A DNA stretch of 49,371 bases from Arthrobacter beigongshangensis (GCF_016820585.1 NZ_JADHDX010000016.1:11719-61089); one strand, 5' to 3'. Shown: positions 1 through 10,172, counted from the first letter of the stretch. Notes: a model not told the origin generated them from the sequence alone. Made by a program: numbers and translations.

Positions 1-800
1 TTGAAGCAGATAATAAGATTACCGTCCGCAAAGCGTTCGAGGTAACGCTGAATGACGGGGGAGTAGAGAAGAGTGTCTGGTCTACTTCGACTACGGTCGC
101 TGACTTTTTAAAGAGAGAGAACATTCAACTGAATGATGACGACCGACTAACTGGAAAGGCAGAAGAATATCTGAAGCCCGGCTCTGTAGTAGAGGTTGTA
201 CGAGTGGAAAAGGTCACCGATGTAGTGGAAGAACCAGCGGGCTTCGCAGTTGAAACACGCAACGATTCATCTTTGCTAAAAGGACGCGAAAAAGTTGTCC
301 AGGAAGGAAAGAAAGGAACGGTTTCACGGGAGTTCGAAATTGTGAAAGAAAATGGTAAGGAAGTTTCTCGTAAGCTACTAGCAGAAAAAGTAATTACAGA
401 ACCGCAAAAGAAAATTGTTGCAGTCGGTTCGAAGGTAATGCTGGCAAGTGCATCCACGGGACGATCAGGTGTAGGCATATCTCGTAGTAATACCGATGCC
501 CCATCGGGAGGTCAGGAGTTTTATGTAACAGCTACGGCATATACAGCGTATTGTAATGGTTGTTCTGGAATTACAAAGACAGGTATTAATCTACGTGCGA
601 ATCCGGATTTGAAAGTGATTGCAGTCGATCCAAATGTTATTCCACTCGGTTCAAAAGTATGGGTGGAAGGGTATGGATACGCGATTGCTGGGGATACAGG
701 TAGTGCAATTAAGGGCATGAAGATCGATCTTCATGTACCAACGAAAAATGCAGCCTATAAATTTGGGCGACGCCAAGTGAAGATGAAAGTCATCGATTGA
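1..800 (+). CDS. yabE: YabE-like cell-wall protein, G5 and 3D domains (5' end outside window)
   Basis: The reading frame is open from the window edge (first full codon at 3) to the TGA at 798-800, so this is the C-terminal ~265 residues of a longer protein. The visible part starts in DUF348-type ubiquitin-like sequence, continues with a lysine- and glutamate-rich G5 domain, and ends in a 3D domain. The 3D domain shows YTAYCNGCSGITKTG, a DPNVIPLGSKVWVEGYG stretch and a GDTG motif, the aspartates that name the fold. YabE and the related RpfB/Sps proteins act on peptidoglycan outside the membrane as probable lytic transglycosylase-like enzymes. It precedes rnmV, as in B. subtilis, but is separated from it by a terminator and a repeat element. 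Confidence 0.93.
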   Translation, partial: EADNKITVRKAFEVTLNDGGVEKSVWSTSTTVADFLKRENIQLNDDDRLTGKAEEYLKPGSVVEVVRVEKVTDVVEEPAGFAVETRNDSSLLKGREKVVQEGKKGTVSREFEIVKENGKEVSRKLLAEKVITEPQKKIVAVGSKVMLASASTGRSGVGISRSNTDAPSGGQEFYVTATAYTAYCNGCSGITKTGINLRANPDLKVIAVDPNVIPLGSKVWVEGYGYAIAGDTGSAIKGMKIDLHVPTKNAAYKFGRRQVKMKVID

Positions 801-803
801 CAT

Positions 804-839
804 AATATCCGTAGGACTGTAATTGGTCCTACGGATATT
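804..839 (+). terminator. Terminator-like hairpin after yabE
   Basis: A perfect 14-bp inverted repeat (AATATCCGTAGGAC at 804-817 and its complement at 826-839) with an 8-base loop starts 3 bases after the yabE stop. The T-run is short (ATATTTA), but the stem is long enough to stop or stabilise the transcript. Confidence 0.8.
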
Positions 840-842
840 TAC

Positions 843-961
843 GTTATAGCTTACTTCTGTTGAAGCAAGCTATAACCCCGGCGGATGTCACAAATTTTGA
901 AGGGAGTTAATTGCGCGGGCGCAATTCAAAATTTGGACGCAATTACGCCGAGGCGTAATTG
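843..961 (+). repeat. Dispersed three-stem intergenic element, copy A
   Basis: Stem 1 is GTTATAGCTT (843-852) with AAGCTATAAC (867-876). The core reads CCCGGCGGATGTCA (877-890). Stem 2 is AAATTTTGAA...AATTGCGC with GCGCAATTCAAAATTT (about 892-934) and carries the GGGAGTT bulge. Stem 3 is CAATTACGCC GA GGCGTAATTG (940-961). Stem 1 has a sequence quite unlike the other copies yet pairs perfectly. It lies between the yabE terminator and rnmV; no convincing promoter was found directly upstream. Confidence 0.85.
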
Positions 962-1058
962 ATCACAGCTTTTATATAATTGATCATATGCCTTCCTGTA
1001 CATCCATTAAGCCACGGAGTAGAATTGAAGAAAGAATGCAATGGGAAAGAGGATTTTT

Positions 1059-2506
<1,448 letters not shown>

Positions 2507-2511
2507 CATAT

Positions 2512-2626
2512 CAATTATGCTTTGGCATAATTGCGTCCGGAGCTTTTCGAGCTCGCTAAAAAATCCGTGACATCCGCCGGAGGCTTTTTCTTCATTCGGC
2601 AGAATCTTTCTGTCGAATGAAGAAAA
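2512..2626 (-). repeat. Dispersed three-stem element, copy B (inverted)
   Basis: This copy reads on the minus strand. On the plus strand, stem 3 comes first (CAATTATGC TTTG GCATAATTG, 2512-2533), then a degenerate stem 2, then the complement of the core (GACATCCGCCGGAGGCT, 2569-2585). Stem 1 follows with an unrelated but paired sequence (TTCTTCATTCGGCAGAA / TTCTGTCGAATGAAGAA, about 2588-2624). It is the only copy inverted relative to the surrounding genes. The plus-strand hairpin followed by A-rich sequence may also terminate rsmA transcripts. Confidence 0.8.
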
Positions 2627-2631
2627 AAAGA

Positions 2632-2701
2632 TTGACAAACTTACTGATGAATTGTTAAAATAAAACTTTTAATTGACAGAACCTTTTAAAAGTGTTATGC
2701 T
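2632..2701 (+). promoter_or_regulatory. Tandem sigma-A promoters of veg
   Basis: Promoter 1 is TTGACA (2632-2637), 18 bp, TAAAAT (2656-2661). Promoter 2 is TTGACA (2673-2678), 17 bp, TATGCT (2696-2701). B. subtilis veg is also known for very strong sigma-A promoters, so both sequence and context agree. Confidence 0.85.
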
Positions 2702-2725
2702 TAGACTTAGTGAGGTGTAAGCGAC

Positions 2726-2992
2726 ATGCCAAAAACATTAGCGGACATTAAGAAGTCATTGGATTCTCATCTAGGGAAACGTTTGCATTTAAGAGCGAAC
2801 GGTGGTCGTAAGAAAACGATCGAAAGAGCTGGTGTATTGCGTGAAACATATCGTGCAGTATTCGTAGTTGAACTTGACCAGGACGAAAATGCATTTGAAA
2901 GAGTATCTTACAGCTACGCAGATATTTTAACCGAAGCGGTTGAAATAACGATTCTTGACGGCGTAGATTCTACCGAGTTTATCGTCAAATAA
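2726..2992 (+). CDS. veg: Veg family protein
   Basis: Veg is a small, highly expressed, conserved Firmicute protein; in B. subtilis it has been linked to biofilm gene expression and spore outgrowth. This 88-residue protein has the family-typical start [10 protein letters not shown], the [17 protein letters not shown] segment and a C-terminal beta-rich part ending with [13 protein letters not shown]. The start codon follows TGAGGTG at 2711-2717 with 8 bases between. It is a single-gene unit between its own tandem promoters and a strong terminator. Confidence 0.95.
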   Translation: MPKTLADIKKSLDSHLGKRLHLRANGGRKKTIERAGVLRETYRAVFVVELDQDENAFERVSYSYADILTEAVEITILDGVDSTEFIVK

Positions 2993-3025
2993 TTACAGCA
3001 TTTATGATTTTATTCATTTTGTAGG

Positions 3026-3073
3026 ACATCCTTATGATCATTCTGAAAACGAGTGATTATAAGGGTGTTTTTT
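3026..3073 (+). terminator. Rho-independent terminator of veg
   Basis: Near-perfect stem ACATCCTTATGATCA (3026-3040) against TGAT-TATAAGGGTGT (3054-3067), followed by TTTTTTC. It lies 34 bases after the veg stop and just before the sspF leader. Confidence 0.88.
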
Positions 3074-3086
3074 CTTTTGCATGGTA

Positions 3087-3093
3087 CATACTA
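3087..3093 (+). promoter_or_regulatory. Candidate sigma-G -10 element of sspF
   Basis: CATACTA matches the forespore sigma-G -10 consensus exactly and lies 31 bases before the sspF start. The -35 position falls in the T-rich tail of the veg terminator and does not resemble TGMATA, so only the -10 is convincing. Confidence 0.5.
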
Positions 3094-3124
3094 CAATCGT
3101 CAGCTTCAAAAGGAGGAAAACCGA

Positions 3125-3304
3125 ATGGCGAAAAAACGTAGTATTATGTCTGAGCGCTTGAAGGAAGAAATTGCGAAAGAGCTTGGGTTTTACGATGTTG
3201 TGGAGCGAGAAGGTTGGGGTGGCATTAAGGCACGTGACGCTGGAAATATGGTGAAGCGAGCTATCGAAATGGCCGAACAAGGAGTAGCACAAAAGCAGAA
3301 GTAG
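3125..3304 (+). CDS. sspF: Small acid-soluble spore protein, H/alpha-beta-like minor type (SspF)
   Basis: SspF is a small DNA-binding protein made in the forespore. The 59-residue product has the alpha/beta-type SASP features [17 protein letters not shown] and the conserved [20 protein letters not shown] segment. I chose ATG 3125 over the longer frame because AGGAGG (3111-3116) sits 8 bases upstream and the protein then matches the family length of about 61 residues. The gene lies between veg and ispE, as in B. subtilis, and has its own terminator. Confidence 0.95.
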   Translation: MAKKRSIMSERLKEEIAKELGFYDVVEREGWGGIKARDAGNMVKRAIEMAEQGVAQKQK

Positions 3305-3343
3305 CTATGAAGGACCCTGAATTCCATTAAAGGCTGACAGAGG

Positions 3344-3390
3344 AAGAGTTGCATGTAGCGTCTATACGGCGTCTCGTGCAACTCTTTTTT
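3344..3390 (+). terminator. Rho-independent terminator of sspF
   Basis: Perfect 10-bp stem AAGAGTTGCA (3344-3353) / TGCAACTCTT (3377-3386) followed by a T-run. Confidence 0.9.
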
Positions 3391-3488
3391 AGCTAACTTC
3401 AGAGGGATCTTGCACATTTGTTCTAACCAAAACAAATCCCCCTATGGTAAAATAGGAAATAATGACAAGCTGGAATGGAGGGAGCCGG

Positions 3489-4355
3489 ATGCTGTATGAG
3501 AAGGCGCCAGCAAAAATCAATTTAACACTAGATGTGTTACATAAACGGCCAGATGGTTTTCATGAAGTTGAAATGATTATGACGACTGTGGATTTGGCTG
3601 ATCGGGTATGGATTCGTCCGACGGATAATGGACGGATTACGATCAAAACGTCTGAACGTTTTGTGCCGAATGATAGAAAAAATTTGGCTTACCAAGCAGC
3701 TGAGCTGCTACAACGGCAATATGGCATTAAAAAGGGAGTTGAGATTACACTAGAAAAAAGTATCCCTGTTGCTGCCGGTCTTGCGGGAGGTAGCTCGGAT
3801 GCAGCTGCCACACTGCGGGGCTTGAATAGGCTGTGGAACTTAGGGATCGGAGCGGACGAGCTTGCTACGCTAGGTTCGAAAATTGGTTCGGATGTATCTT
3901 TCTGTGTCCACGGTGGAACAGCGTTGGCTAAAGGGCGTGGAGAGATTATCAAAAACTTACCTGCACCTCCCAATTGTTGGGTGATACTTGCAAAGCCGGC
4001 TATTTCGGTTTCGACGGCAGACATTTACGGTAACCTTGACCTCTCTATGGTCAATCATCCACGGACGTCGAGCATGATTGAAGCGCTTGAAATGGGCGAT
4101 TACGATAAGATGTGTGCATCTGTTGGCAATGTCCTCGAAGGAGTGACGATGGATCTACACCCGCAAGTTGTGATGCTGAAAGAACAGATGAGGAAATTTG
4201 GGGCAGATGCTGTTCTGATGAGTGGGAGTGGTCCTACTGTTTTCGGCTTGGTTAAACACGAATCTCGAGTACCACGCATATACAATGGGCTAAAAGGATT
4301 TTGTCCGGAGGTTTATGCGGTTAGAATGGTCGGAGAGCGTCACTTTCTTGATTAA
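3489..4355 (+). CDS. ispE: 4-(cytidine 5'-diphospho)-2-C-methyl-D-erythritol kinase
   Basis: IspE phosphorylates the 2-hydroxyl of CDP-methylerythritol in the non-mevalonate isoprenoid pathway. The 288-residue protein is a GHMP kinase: N-terminal [12 protein letters not shown] (residues ~4-15), the ATP-binding [15 protein letters not shown] (~93-107), and the C-terminal [19 protein letters not shown] 3489 is preferred over upstream in-frame codons because GGAGGGAG precedes it at 3477-3484 and the product then starts like its homologues. It lies just before purR, as in B. subtilis. Confidence 0.97.
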   Translation: MLYEKAPAKINLTLDVLHKRPDGFHEVEMIMTTVDLADRVWIRPTDNGRITIKTSERFVPNDRKNLAYQAAELLQRQYGIKKGVEITLEKSIPVAAGLAGGSSDAAATLRGLNRLWNLGIGADELATLGSKIGSDVSFCVHGGTALAKGRGEIIKNLPAPPNCWVILAKPAISVSTADIYGNLDLSMVNHPRTSSMIEALEMGDYDKMCASVGNVLEGVTMDLHPQVVMLKEQMRKFGADAVLMSGSGPTVFGLVKHESRVPRIYNGLKGFCPEVYAVRMVGERHFLD

Positions 4356-4385
4356 ACACGTATGATTGTGGTAATGTACGATTAA

Positions 4386-4398
4386 AACATTCGGGTTT
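4386..4398. promoter_or_regulatory. Possible PurBox-like half-site before purR
   Basis: The complement of this stretch, AAACCCGAATGTT, matches the B. subtilis PurBox AWWWCCGAACWWT at 10 of 13 positions. A weaker inverted partner may start at about 4354. PurR autoregulates its gene in B. subtilis, which makes a site here plausible. The match is imperfect and the site overlaps the ribosome site region. Confidence 0.3.
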
Positions 4399-4411
4399 AG
4401 GAGATGGTACC

Positions 4412-5239
4412 ATGAAGTGGAAAAGGAGCGAGCGTCTTGTCGATATGACCCGACATTTATTGGAATATCCACATGAACTCATTCCACTGACATTCTTTTC
4501 TGAACGTTATACCGCGGCGAAGTCCTCGATTAGTGAAGACTTGACGATTGTAAAAGAAACGTTTGAAGAAAAAGGGGCGGGAAAACTTGTGACGATGCCG
4601 GGGGCAACTGGCGGTGTGAAATATATCCCGAAAATGGCTGAGTCAGATGTCCGTGAAGTGATGACACTCCTGATGGAGCAGCTCGGTCATTCAGATCGAT
4701 TATTGCCTGGCGGCTACTTGTTTTTGACAGACCTACTTGGAAATCCACGTATTATGGATCGGGTCGGGAAAGTGTTTGCTTCGGCGTTTGCGGAAACGGA
4801 TATCGATGTCATTATGACTGTAGCGACGAAAGGAATTCCGATTGCACATGCCATTGCGCGTCATCTAAACGTTCCAGTCGTTGTCGTTCGTCGAGATAGC
4901 AAAGTGACAGAGGGACCAACAGTAAGTATTAATTATGTCTCGGGTTCAACTAGGCGTATTCAAACAATGGTGTTATCGAAAAGAAGTATGCGAAGTGGTC
5001 AAAAGGTCCTCATTACAGATGATTTCATGAAAGCTGGCGGTACAATGGTAGGGATGAAGAACTTGCTTGAGGAGTTTGGCTGTGAGCTGGCAGGTATTGC
5101 TGTTCTCGTAGAGGCTATTCATCCAGAGGAAGTGCTCGTCGACCATTATTTATCACTTGTGAAGCTTCATGCAGTTAATGAGAAGGACCGGACGGTTGAA
5201 TTGGAAGAAGGTAACTACTTTTTGGAAGGTGGAAAATGA
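4412..5239 (+). CDS. purR: Purine operon repressor PurR
   Basis: PurR represses purine synthesis and salvage genes, and PRPP relieves the repression. The 275-residue protein has an N-terminal winged-helix DNA-binding region ([17 protein letters not shown]) and a C-terminal phosphoribosyltransferase-like domain. The PRPP-binding signature is [14 protein letters not shown] (about residues 203-216). The start ATG follows TTAGGAG at 4397-4403. ridA begins 1 base after the stop, so the two genes form an operon; in B. subtilis purR and yabJ are likewise adjacent, and YabJ is needed for normal purA repression. Confidence 0.97.
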   Translation: MKWKRSERLVDMTRHLLEYPHELIPLTFFSERYTAAKSSISEDLTIVKETFEEKGAGKLVTMPGATGGVKYIPKMAESDVREVMTLLMEQLGHSDRLLPGGYLFLTDLLGNPRIMDRVGKVFASAFAETDIDVIMTVATKGIPIAHAIARHLNVPVVVVRRDSKVTEGPTVSINYVSGSTRRIQTMVLSKRSMRSGQKVLITDDFMKAGGTMVGMKNLLEEFGCELAGIAVLVEAIHPEEVLVDHYLSLVKLHAVNEKDRTVELEEGNYFLEGGK

Positions 5240-5240
5240 T

Positions 5241-5615
5241 ATGAATTATGTGGCGACAGAAAATGCACCAAAAGCAATTGGACCGTATGCACAAGCAGTT
5301 AGCGTGAATGGATTCATTTATACTTCAGGTCAAATTCCGTTAACTCCAGAAGGCCTCCTTGTCGAGGGAACGATTGAAGAACAAACGCATCAAGTATTTG
5401 CTAACTTGAAAGCAGTTCTCGCGGAAGCGGGTTCTTCATTAGATAAGGTTGTGAAAGCAACTGTTTTCATTAAAGATATGAATGAGTTTGTTGCTTTAAA
5501 TGATGTCTACGCACAGCATTTTGGAGCACATACGCCGGCGCGTTCAACGGTAGAGGTAGCAAGATTACCGAAAGACGTAAAAGTTGAAATCGAAGTTATA
5601 GCATTAGCAAATTAA
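5241..5615 (+). CDS. ridA: RidA family 2-iminobutanoate/2-iminopropanoate deaminase (YabJ)
   Basis: RidA hydrolyses reactive enamine/imine intermediates made by PLP enzymes. The 124-residue protein has the family landmarks [24 protein letters not shown], the ATVFIKDM strand, and the arginine in [20 protein letters not shown] that binds the substrate carboxylate. The start at 5241 gives the normal family length; a longer frame from 5169 only overlaps purR. The ribosome site (AAGGTGG) is inside the end of purR. Confidence 0.96.
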   Translation: MNYVATENAPKAIGPYAQAVSVNGFIYTSGQIPLTPEGLLVEGTIEEQTHQVFANLKAVLAEAGSSLDKVVKATVFIKDMNEFVALNDVYAQHFGAHTPARSTVEVARLPKDVKVEIEVIALAN

Positions 5616-5623
5616 TGACCTGT

Positions 5624-5654
5624 ACCCGCCCTGTAACCTGGAGCGGGTTTTTTT
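5624..5654 (+). terminator. Rho-independent terminator of the purR-ridA operon
   Basis: ACCCGC (5624-5629) pairs with GCGGGT (5643-5648) and is followed by TTTTTTT. Confidence 0.85.
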
Positions 5655-5712
5655 AAGTTTTTAGCGAGAACCTTCCGTTATTCCTAATGTTTAAAAAATT
5701 GTGTAAGTAAAA

Positions 5713-5741
5713 GAAGGAAAACGCTTTCTTTTGTGGAATAT
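5713..5741 (+). promoter_or_regulatory. Sigma-H promoter of spoVG
   Basis: GAAGGAAAA (5713-5721), 11 bases, GTGGAATAT (5733-5741) fits the sigma-H consensus RNAGGAWWW-N11-12-RNNGAATWW at every fixed position. B. subtilis spoVG is a classical sigma-H gene. The A+T-rich stretch upstream could hold AbrB contacts, but no AbrB site can be defined by eye. Confidence 0.88.
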
Positions 5742-5781
5742 AGACGTCATGCGCTGTAAAGACAAAAGGAGTGGTAAAGGA

Positions 5782-6066
5782 ATGGAAGTAACAGATGTAC
5801 GGTTACGCAGGGTTGAAACCGATGGAAGGATGAAGGCGATTGCGTCAATCACGATTGACGATGAGTTTGTAGTTCATGATATTCGGGTGATTGATGGCAA
5901 TGAAGGGCTTTTTGTGGCTATGCCAAGTAAACGGACACCTGATGGAGAGTTCCGGGACGTAGCACACCCAATTAATTCAAATGCCCGCACAAAAATTCAA
6001 GATGCGGTGCTTACGGCATATTATCTCTCTGTCAAGGAAGTAGTATTTGAAGGAGCAGGTGCGTGA
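5782..6066 (+). CDS. spoVG: Septation/regulatory protein SpoVG
   Basis: SpoVG is a small nucleic-acid-binding regulator; in B. subtilis it affects asymmetric septation and cortex formation. The 94-residue protein starts [20 protein letters not shown] and contains the conserved [20 protein letters not shown] and FRDVAHPIN segments. ATG 5782 follows an extended ribosome site (AAAGGAG, then AAAGG closer in). It sits 16 kb upstream of the accessory island in the conserved order ridA-spoVG-glmU and has its own sigma-H promoter and terminator. Confidence 0.97.
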   Translation: MEVTDVRLRRVETDGRMKAIASITIDDEFVVHDIRVIDGNEGLFVAMPSKRTPDGEFRDVAHPINSNARTKIQDAVLTAYYLSVKEVVFEGAGA

Positions 6067-6067
6067 A

Positions 6068-6131
6068 TAAAGGGAGTGAATTGCACAAGTGTAATCCAAA
6101 ATATGGACGTAATTACCCCTAGGTGAGATTG
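6068..6131 (+). repeat. Dispersed three-stem element, copy C (5'-truncated, degenerate)
   Basis: This stretch aligns with copy A from the GGGAGT bulge of stem 2 onward: GGGAGTGAATTGCAC, AATCCAAAATATGGACG and TAATTACCCCTAGGTGAGATTG. Stem 1 and the GCCTCCGGCGG core are missing, and stem 3 has lost several pairs. It looks like a decayed copy. Confidence 0.6.
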
Positions 6132-6157
6132 GTTTTCTCCATTTAACTATGTATAGG

Positions 6158-6181
6158 CTGCCTGTAATAGGCAGTTTTTTT
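6158..6181 (+). terminator. Rho-independent terminator of spoVG
   Basis: CTGCCT (6158-6163), loop GTAAT, AGGCAG (6169-6174), then TTTTTTT. Confidence 0.88.
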
Positions 6182-6212
6182 ATCTGTGTGAACATATTCG
6201 AGAAAATGAAAA

Positions 6213-6237
6213 TGATAATAATAAAAGATTATTATCA
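6213..6237. promoter_or_regulatory. Palindromic operator-like site upstream of glmU
   Basis: TGATAATAAT (6213-6222), spacer AAAAG, ATTATTATCA (6228-6237): a perfect 10-bp inverted repeat 20 bases before the glmU -35. The half-site resembles Fur-family operators (TGATAAT...ATTATCA), but the 5-base centre is wider than the usual Fur/Zur/PerR arrangement. No T-run follows, so it is more likely a protein site than a terminator. Confidence 0.5.
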
Positions 6238-6256
6238 AATTGTCAAGTATATGTGG

Positions 6257-6285
6257 TTGAAAAAAACGGAACTTTCGGCTATAGT
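6257..6285 (+). promoter_or_regulatory. Sigma-A promoter of glmU-prs
   Basis: TTGAAA (6257-6262), 17 bp, TATAGT (6280-6285), about 60 bases before the glmU start. Confidence 0.8.
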
Positions 6286-6345
6286 CAATAGTGAAAAACA
6301 AAAAAGAACGTTTAGAATTTATTTTTCATTGATGGGGGAAGTCGC

Positions 6346-7716
6346 ATGACGAATACATATGCTGTTGTACTTGCTGCTGGGCAAGGAACACGGATGAAGT
6401 CAAATTTATATAAAGTACTCCATCCCGTTTGCGGAAAACCGATGGTTGAACATGTTATTGACCATATTCGTGGTCTTGGGATTGATAGAATTGTGACGAT
6501 TGTAGGTCACGGTGCAGAACAAGTGGAAGAGACACTTGGAGAAAAGAGTGAATACGTTCTCCAAGAACAACAACTTGGGACGGCGCATGCAGTTCAGCAG
6601 GCGGAGAAGCTCATCGGTGATTTAGATGGCACGACGATTGTTGTGTGCGGAGATACACCGCTCATTCGATCTGAGACGATGGAAGCACTTATCGCGCATC
6701 ACAATGAAACGGGTGCAAAAGCAACGATTTTGACGGCCAATGCAGATGATCCAACGGGCTACGGACGTATTATTCGAGGGGAAGACGGTCAAGTTCTTCG
6801 AAACGTCGAACAGAAGGATGCAACGCCGGAAGAACAAGCAATAGTCGAAATCAATACAGGTACGTATTGTTTCGATAACCGAGTACTGTTTGAAACGTTG
6901 AAAAAAGTGAAAAATGATAATGTACAAGGTGAGTATTATCTTCCAGATGTCGCTGGCATTTTGCAAGCAGAGGGAGCGCTCGTATCAGCGTATATGACGA
7001 ATGACTTTAGTGAAACGCTAGGCATTAATGATCGCGTCATTTTAGCAGAGGCAGAAAGCGTCATGCGCCGCCGTATTGCTGACAAGCATATGCGCAACGG
7101 TGTCACGATTATTAGCCCGGATCATACGTATATTAGTGCTGCTGCCGAAATTGGACGTGATACGATTCTACAACCAGGCACAATGATTGAGGGGCAAACC
7201 GTTATTGGAGAAAATTGTATAATTGGTCCTAATAGTCAGATTGTAGATAGTGTTATTGGTGATGGTACGACTGTTCACTCGTCAGTTGTCTTGGCTAGTA
7301 CAGTTGGCTCCACTACAACTGTAGGACCGTTCGCGCATATCCGTCCAGATTCAAATCTAGGCGATAAGGTGAAAATTGGTAACTTCGTTGAAGTGAAAAA
7401 ATCAACACTTGGAGAAGGAAGTAAAGTATCTCATTTGAGCTATATTGGTGATACGTCAATCGGTTCACGTGTCAATGTTGGTTGCGGCACCATCACAGTT
7501 AACTATGACGGTAAAAACAAACATATCACAACAATCGAAGATGATGCTTTTATCGGCTGTAATTCTAATTTAATTGCACCGGTGACGATTGAAAAAGGTG
7601 CATATGTAGCGGCTGGGTCAACGATTACGAAAAATGTCCCAGAAAGTTCACTTGCAATTGGGCGCGCGCGCCAAGAGAATAAAGAAGGCTATGTTAAAAA
7701 ACTAAATCTCAATTAA
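6346..7716 (+). CDS. glmU: Bifunctional GlcNAc-1-P uridyltransferase / GlcN-1-P acetyltransferase
   Basis: GlmU acetylates glucosamine-1-phosphate and then transfers UMP, giving UDP-GlcNAc for peptidoglycan and teichoic acid. The 456-residue protein has the N-terminal pyrophosphorylase motif LAAGQGTRM followed by the uridylyl-binding lysine region. From about residue 250 it continues as a left-handed beta-helix of hexapeptide repeats with the acetyltransferase signatures GNFVEVKKS and [11 protein letters not shown]. Length matches B. subtilis GlmU. A GGGGGAA ribosome site lies 5 bases upstream. prs follows 14 bases after the stop, so the two are cotranscribed. Confidence 0.98.
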   Translation: MTNTYAVVLAAGQGTRMKSNLYKVLHPVCGKPMVEHVIDHIRGLGIDRIVTIVGHGAEQVEETLGEKSEYVLQEQQLGTAHAVQQAEKLIGDLDGTTIVVCGDTPLIRSETMEALIAHHNETGAKATILTANADDPTGYGRIIRGEDGQVLRNVEQKDATPEEQAIVEINTGTYCFDNRVLFETLKKVKNDNVQGEYYLPDVAGILQAEGALVSAYMTNDFSETLGINDRVILAEAESVMRRRIADKHMRNGVTIISPDHTYISAAAEIGRDTILQPGTMIEGQTVIGENCIIGPNSQIVDSVIGDGTTVHSSVVLASTVGSTTTVGPFAHIRPDSNLGDKVKIGNFVEVKKSTLGEGSKVSHLSYIGDTSIGSRVNVGCGTITVNYDGKNKHITTIEDDAFIGCNSNLIAPVTIEKGAYVAAGSTITKNVPESSLAIGRARQENKEGYVKKLNLN

Positions 7717-7730
7717 CCAGGAGGGCCACG

Positions 7731-8690
7731 ATGCCTAATCATTATCCAGACGATAAACTGAAGATATTTTCTTTGAATTCTAACCAAACACTTGCGAAGC
7801 AAGTAGCAGATGAAGTTGGACTTCCACTTGGCCAATGCTCTGTCAAACGATTCAGCGATGGTGAAGTCCAAATCAATATTGAAGAAAGTATCCGTGGGTG
7901 CGATGTATTCGTCATTCAGTCTACTTCACAGCCGGTCAATGAAAACTTGATGGAGCTGTTAATTATGATTGACGCATTGAAGCGTGCATCTGCACGTGCT
8001 ATCAATGTCGTTATGCCTTATTACGGTTATGCACGTCAGGATCGAAAAGCACGTCCACGTGAGCCGATTACAGCTAAACTTGTTGCAAACTTAATTGAAA
8101 CAGCTGGGGCAGACCGTGTCATTGCAGTAGATTTACATGCACCGCAAATTCAAGGTTTCTTTGATATTCCAATCGATCATTTGGTAGGCGAACCAATTAT
8201 GACGGAATACTTTAAAGGAAAAGGCTTGAATAGTGATGAACTTGTTATTGTATCTCCTGATCATGGCGGCGTAACACGTGCACGTAAGATGGCGGATCGT
8301 ATGAAAGCACCTATTGCAATTATCGATAAGCGTCGTCCGCGCCCGAACGTTGCTGAAGTGATGAATATTGTCGGAAATGTTGAAGGCAAAACTGCTATCC
8401 TGATTGATGATATTATTGATACAGCTGGGACGATTACAATTGCCGCGAGCGCATTAATCGAAAGTGGAGCAAAAGAAGTGTATGCTTGTTGTACACACCC
8501 TGTGCTATCAGGACCAGCAATCGAGCGGATTGAAAACTCACAAATCAAAGAATTGGTAATTATGAATTCAATTGAGCTTCCAGAATCAAAAAAATCCGCA
8601 AAAATCATCGAATTATCACTTGCTAAACTTCTGGGTGAAGCAATTGTTCGTGTGTTCGAAGAAAAGTCCGTTAGCCCATTATTTGGATGA
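7731..8690 (+). CDS. prs: Ribose-phosphate pyrophosphokinase
   Basis: Prs makes PRPP from ribose-5-phosphate and ATP for purine, pyrimidine, histidine and tryptophan synthesis. The 319-residue protein has the flexible-loop/ATP-binding region [18 protein letters not shown] (around residue 100), a [18 protein letters not shown] segment, and the PRPP-binding signature [12 protein letters not shown] (about 222-233). The ribosome site is AGGAGGG. It lies downstream of glmU in the same transcript; the next gene, ctc, has its own stress promoter. Confidence 0.98.
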   Translation: MPNHYPDDKLKIFSLNSNQTLAKQVADEVGLPLGQCSVKRFSDGEVQINIEESIRGCDVFVIQSTSQPVNENLMELLIMIDALKRASARAINVVMPYYGYARQDRKARPREPITAKLVANLIETAGADRVIAVDLHAPQIQGFFDIPIDHLVGEPIMTEYFKGKGLNSDELVIVSPDHGGVTRARKMADRMKAPIAIIDKRRPRPNVAEVMNIVGNVEGKTAILIDDIIDTAGTITIAASALIESGAKEVYACCTHPVLSGPAIERIENSQIKELVIMNSIELPESKKSAKIIELSLAKLLGEAIVRVFEEKSVSPLFG

Positions 8691-8727
8691 TAGTTTAAGT
8701 AATAAGGATTGTAAAAAGCGGTGGTAT

Positions 8728-8753
8728 GTTTCATGTCGTCTGTCATTGGGTAT
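8728..8753 (+). promoter_or_regulatory. Sigma-B promoter of ctc
   Basis: GTTTCA (8728-8733), 14 bases, GGGTAT (8748-8753) matches the general-stress sigma-B consensus GTTTAA-N13-15-GGGWAW with one mismatch. B. subtilis ctc is a founding member of the sigma-B regulon. Confidence 0.82.
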
Positions 8754-8798
8754 TTCTAGGGTGGAGTAACTTTTTCAAAAGAAAGGTGACTAAACAAA

Positions 8799-9425
8799 AT
8801 GAGTACAACAATTCAGTCAGAAATGAGAACAACAGCAAAACAATCAACACTTACACAATTAAGACAAAACGGTATTGTTCCTGCGGTCGTCTACGGTTAC
8901 AATACGGAAGCAACAACGATTTCAGTAAAAGAGCGGGACCTCTTGAATACACTTCGTGTAACCGGTCGTAATGGCGTGATCAAACTGAATGTTGATGGGA
9001 AAAGTATTAACGTAGTTTTGAATGACTATCAGTCCGACGCGCTAAAAGGGCATATTCACCATGCAGATTTCCTTGCAATCAATATGACGGAAGAGCTTGA
9101 AGTGGATGTTTCTGTAAATCTGGTAGGCGATTCTCCAGGCGTGAAGGAAGGCGGCACCCTTCAGCAACCAAACCGTGAAGTGACGGTTAAAGTGAAGCCT
9201 TCAGAAATTCCAGAGACCTTTGATATCGATATTTCACAACTGCAAATTGGTGAAACCATTACTATCGTAGATATCCGTGAAAAGTCACAGTATGAGATTT
9301 TGAACGATGATGATTATGCACTTGTCCTCATTTCTGCTCCACGTACGCAAGCAGAAATGGACGAGCTTGAAAGTGAAGTGTCAGAAACGAGTGCAGTGAC
9401 TGACGAAAAACAAGACGAAGAATAA
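8799..9425 (+). CDS. ctc: General stress protein Ctc / 50S ribosomal protein L25 (TL5 type)
   Basis: Ctc binds 5S rRNA in the 50S subunit under stress. The 208-residue protein has the N-terminal L25 domain (GIVPAVVYGYNTEATTISV, then a DYQSDALKGHIHHADFLAI strand pair), the C-terminal TL5 beta-domain (VKPSEIPETFDIDIS, GETITIVDI) and an acidic tail. Start ATG follows AAAGAAAGGTG. It lies between prs and pth as in B. subtilis and is bounded by a sigma-B promoter and a terminator. Confidence 0.95.
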   Translation: MSTTIQSEMRTTAKQSTLTQLRQNGIVPAVVYGYNTEATTISVKERDLLNTLRVTGRNGVIKLNVDGKSINVVLNDYQSDALKGHIHHADFLAINMTEELEVDVSVNLVGDSPGVKEGGTLQQPNREVTVKVKPSEIPETFDIDISQLQIGETITIVDIREKSQYEILNDDDYALVLISAPRTQAEMDELESEVSETSAVTDEKQDEE

Positions 9426-9435
9426 TATAAAACGA

Positions 9436-9463
9436 GCGCACGGACAAACCGTGCGCTTCTTTT
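9436..9463 (+). terminator. Rho-independent terminator of ctc
   Basis: GCGCACGG (9436-9443), loop ACAAA, CCGTGCGC (9449-9456), then TTCTTTT. Confidence 0.85.
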
Positions 9464-9500
9464 CTGTTCGACTATCTACTGTAAAAGGGAAGAGAAAACT

Positions 9501-10058
9501 ATGAAAATGATTATTGGACTCGGAAATCCGGGTAAACAATATGAAAAAACCCGTCACAATGTGGGTTTTCACGTTATTGATGAGCTTTGTGATCGGCTGA
9601 CAGCACCCGCGATGCAGGCAAAATTCAATGGCATGTATACGGTCGTTCATCGCCCAGAAGGAAAAGTGATGCTAGTCAAGCCCTTAACATATATGAACTT
9701 ATCGGGTGAGTGTGTCCGACCATTAATGGATTACTTTGAAATTGATGTAGAGGATGTCGTCGTTTTATATGACGATCTTGATATTGCACCTGGAACCATT
9801 CGACTGCGTCAAAAAGGGAGTGCGGGTGGTCATAATGGGATGAAATCACTTATTGCTCATCTTGGTACAGACCGGTTCAATAGAATTCGTATTGGAGTTG
9901 GACGTCCACCAAGTGGCATGAAAGTACCTGATTATGTGCTGTCGCCATTTGGTAAGGAAGAAAGTCCATTAATTAAGGAAATGGTAGAAAAAAGTGCTTC
10001 TGCTTGCGAAGCATGGCTCGCCAAACCTTTCCTTGATGTCATGAACAACTTTAACTAA
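9501..10058 (+). CDS. pth: Peptidyl-tRNA hydrolase
   Basis: Pth (SpoVC) releases tRNA from peptidyl-tRNAs dropped by stalled ribosomes. The 185-residue protein shows [20 protein letters not shown] with the catalytic histidine at about residue 19, [11 protein letters not shown], the DDLDIAPG aspartate, and [12 protein letters not shown]. Length matches the family. The ribosome site is GGAAGAG, close behind the ctc terminator. Confidence 0.97.
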   Translation: MKMIIGLGNPGKQYEKTRHNVGFHVIDELCDRLTAPAMQAKFNGMYTVVHRPEGKVMLVKPLTYMNLSGECVRPLMDYFEIDVEDVVVLYDDLDIAPGTIRLRQKGSAGGHNGMKSLIAHLGTDRFNRIRIGVGRPPSGMKVPDYVLSPFGKEESPLIKEMVEKSASACEAWLAKPFLDVMNNFN

Positions 10059-10172
10059 ATTCAATAGGAAATAGCGGGATGAATGCTAGAAATGCATTTA
10101 TTCTGTGGGAGTTCAAAATCAGCGTCATTGATCTAGTCAATTCTTGCTGAACGAAGTTATAGTAGTGTGTTA

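Noticed and set aside
8693..8727. GTTTAA ... GGTAT as a second sigma-B promoter of ctc
   Set aside because: The spacing is over 20 bases; the GTTTCA-N14-GGGTAT site at 8728-8753 fits far better.
8261..8746. 161-codon minus-strand frame opposite prs
   Set aside because: It is the antisense shadow of a well-conserved gene, with no ribosome site or known domain.
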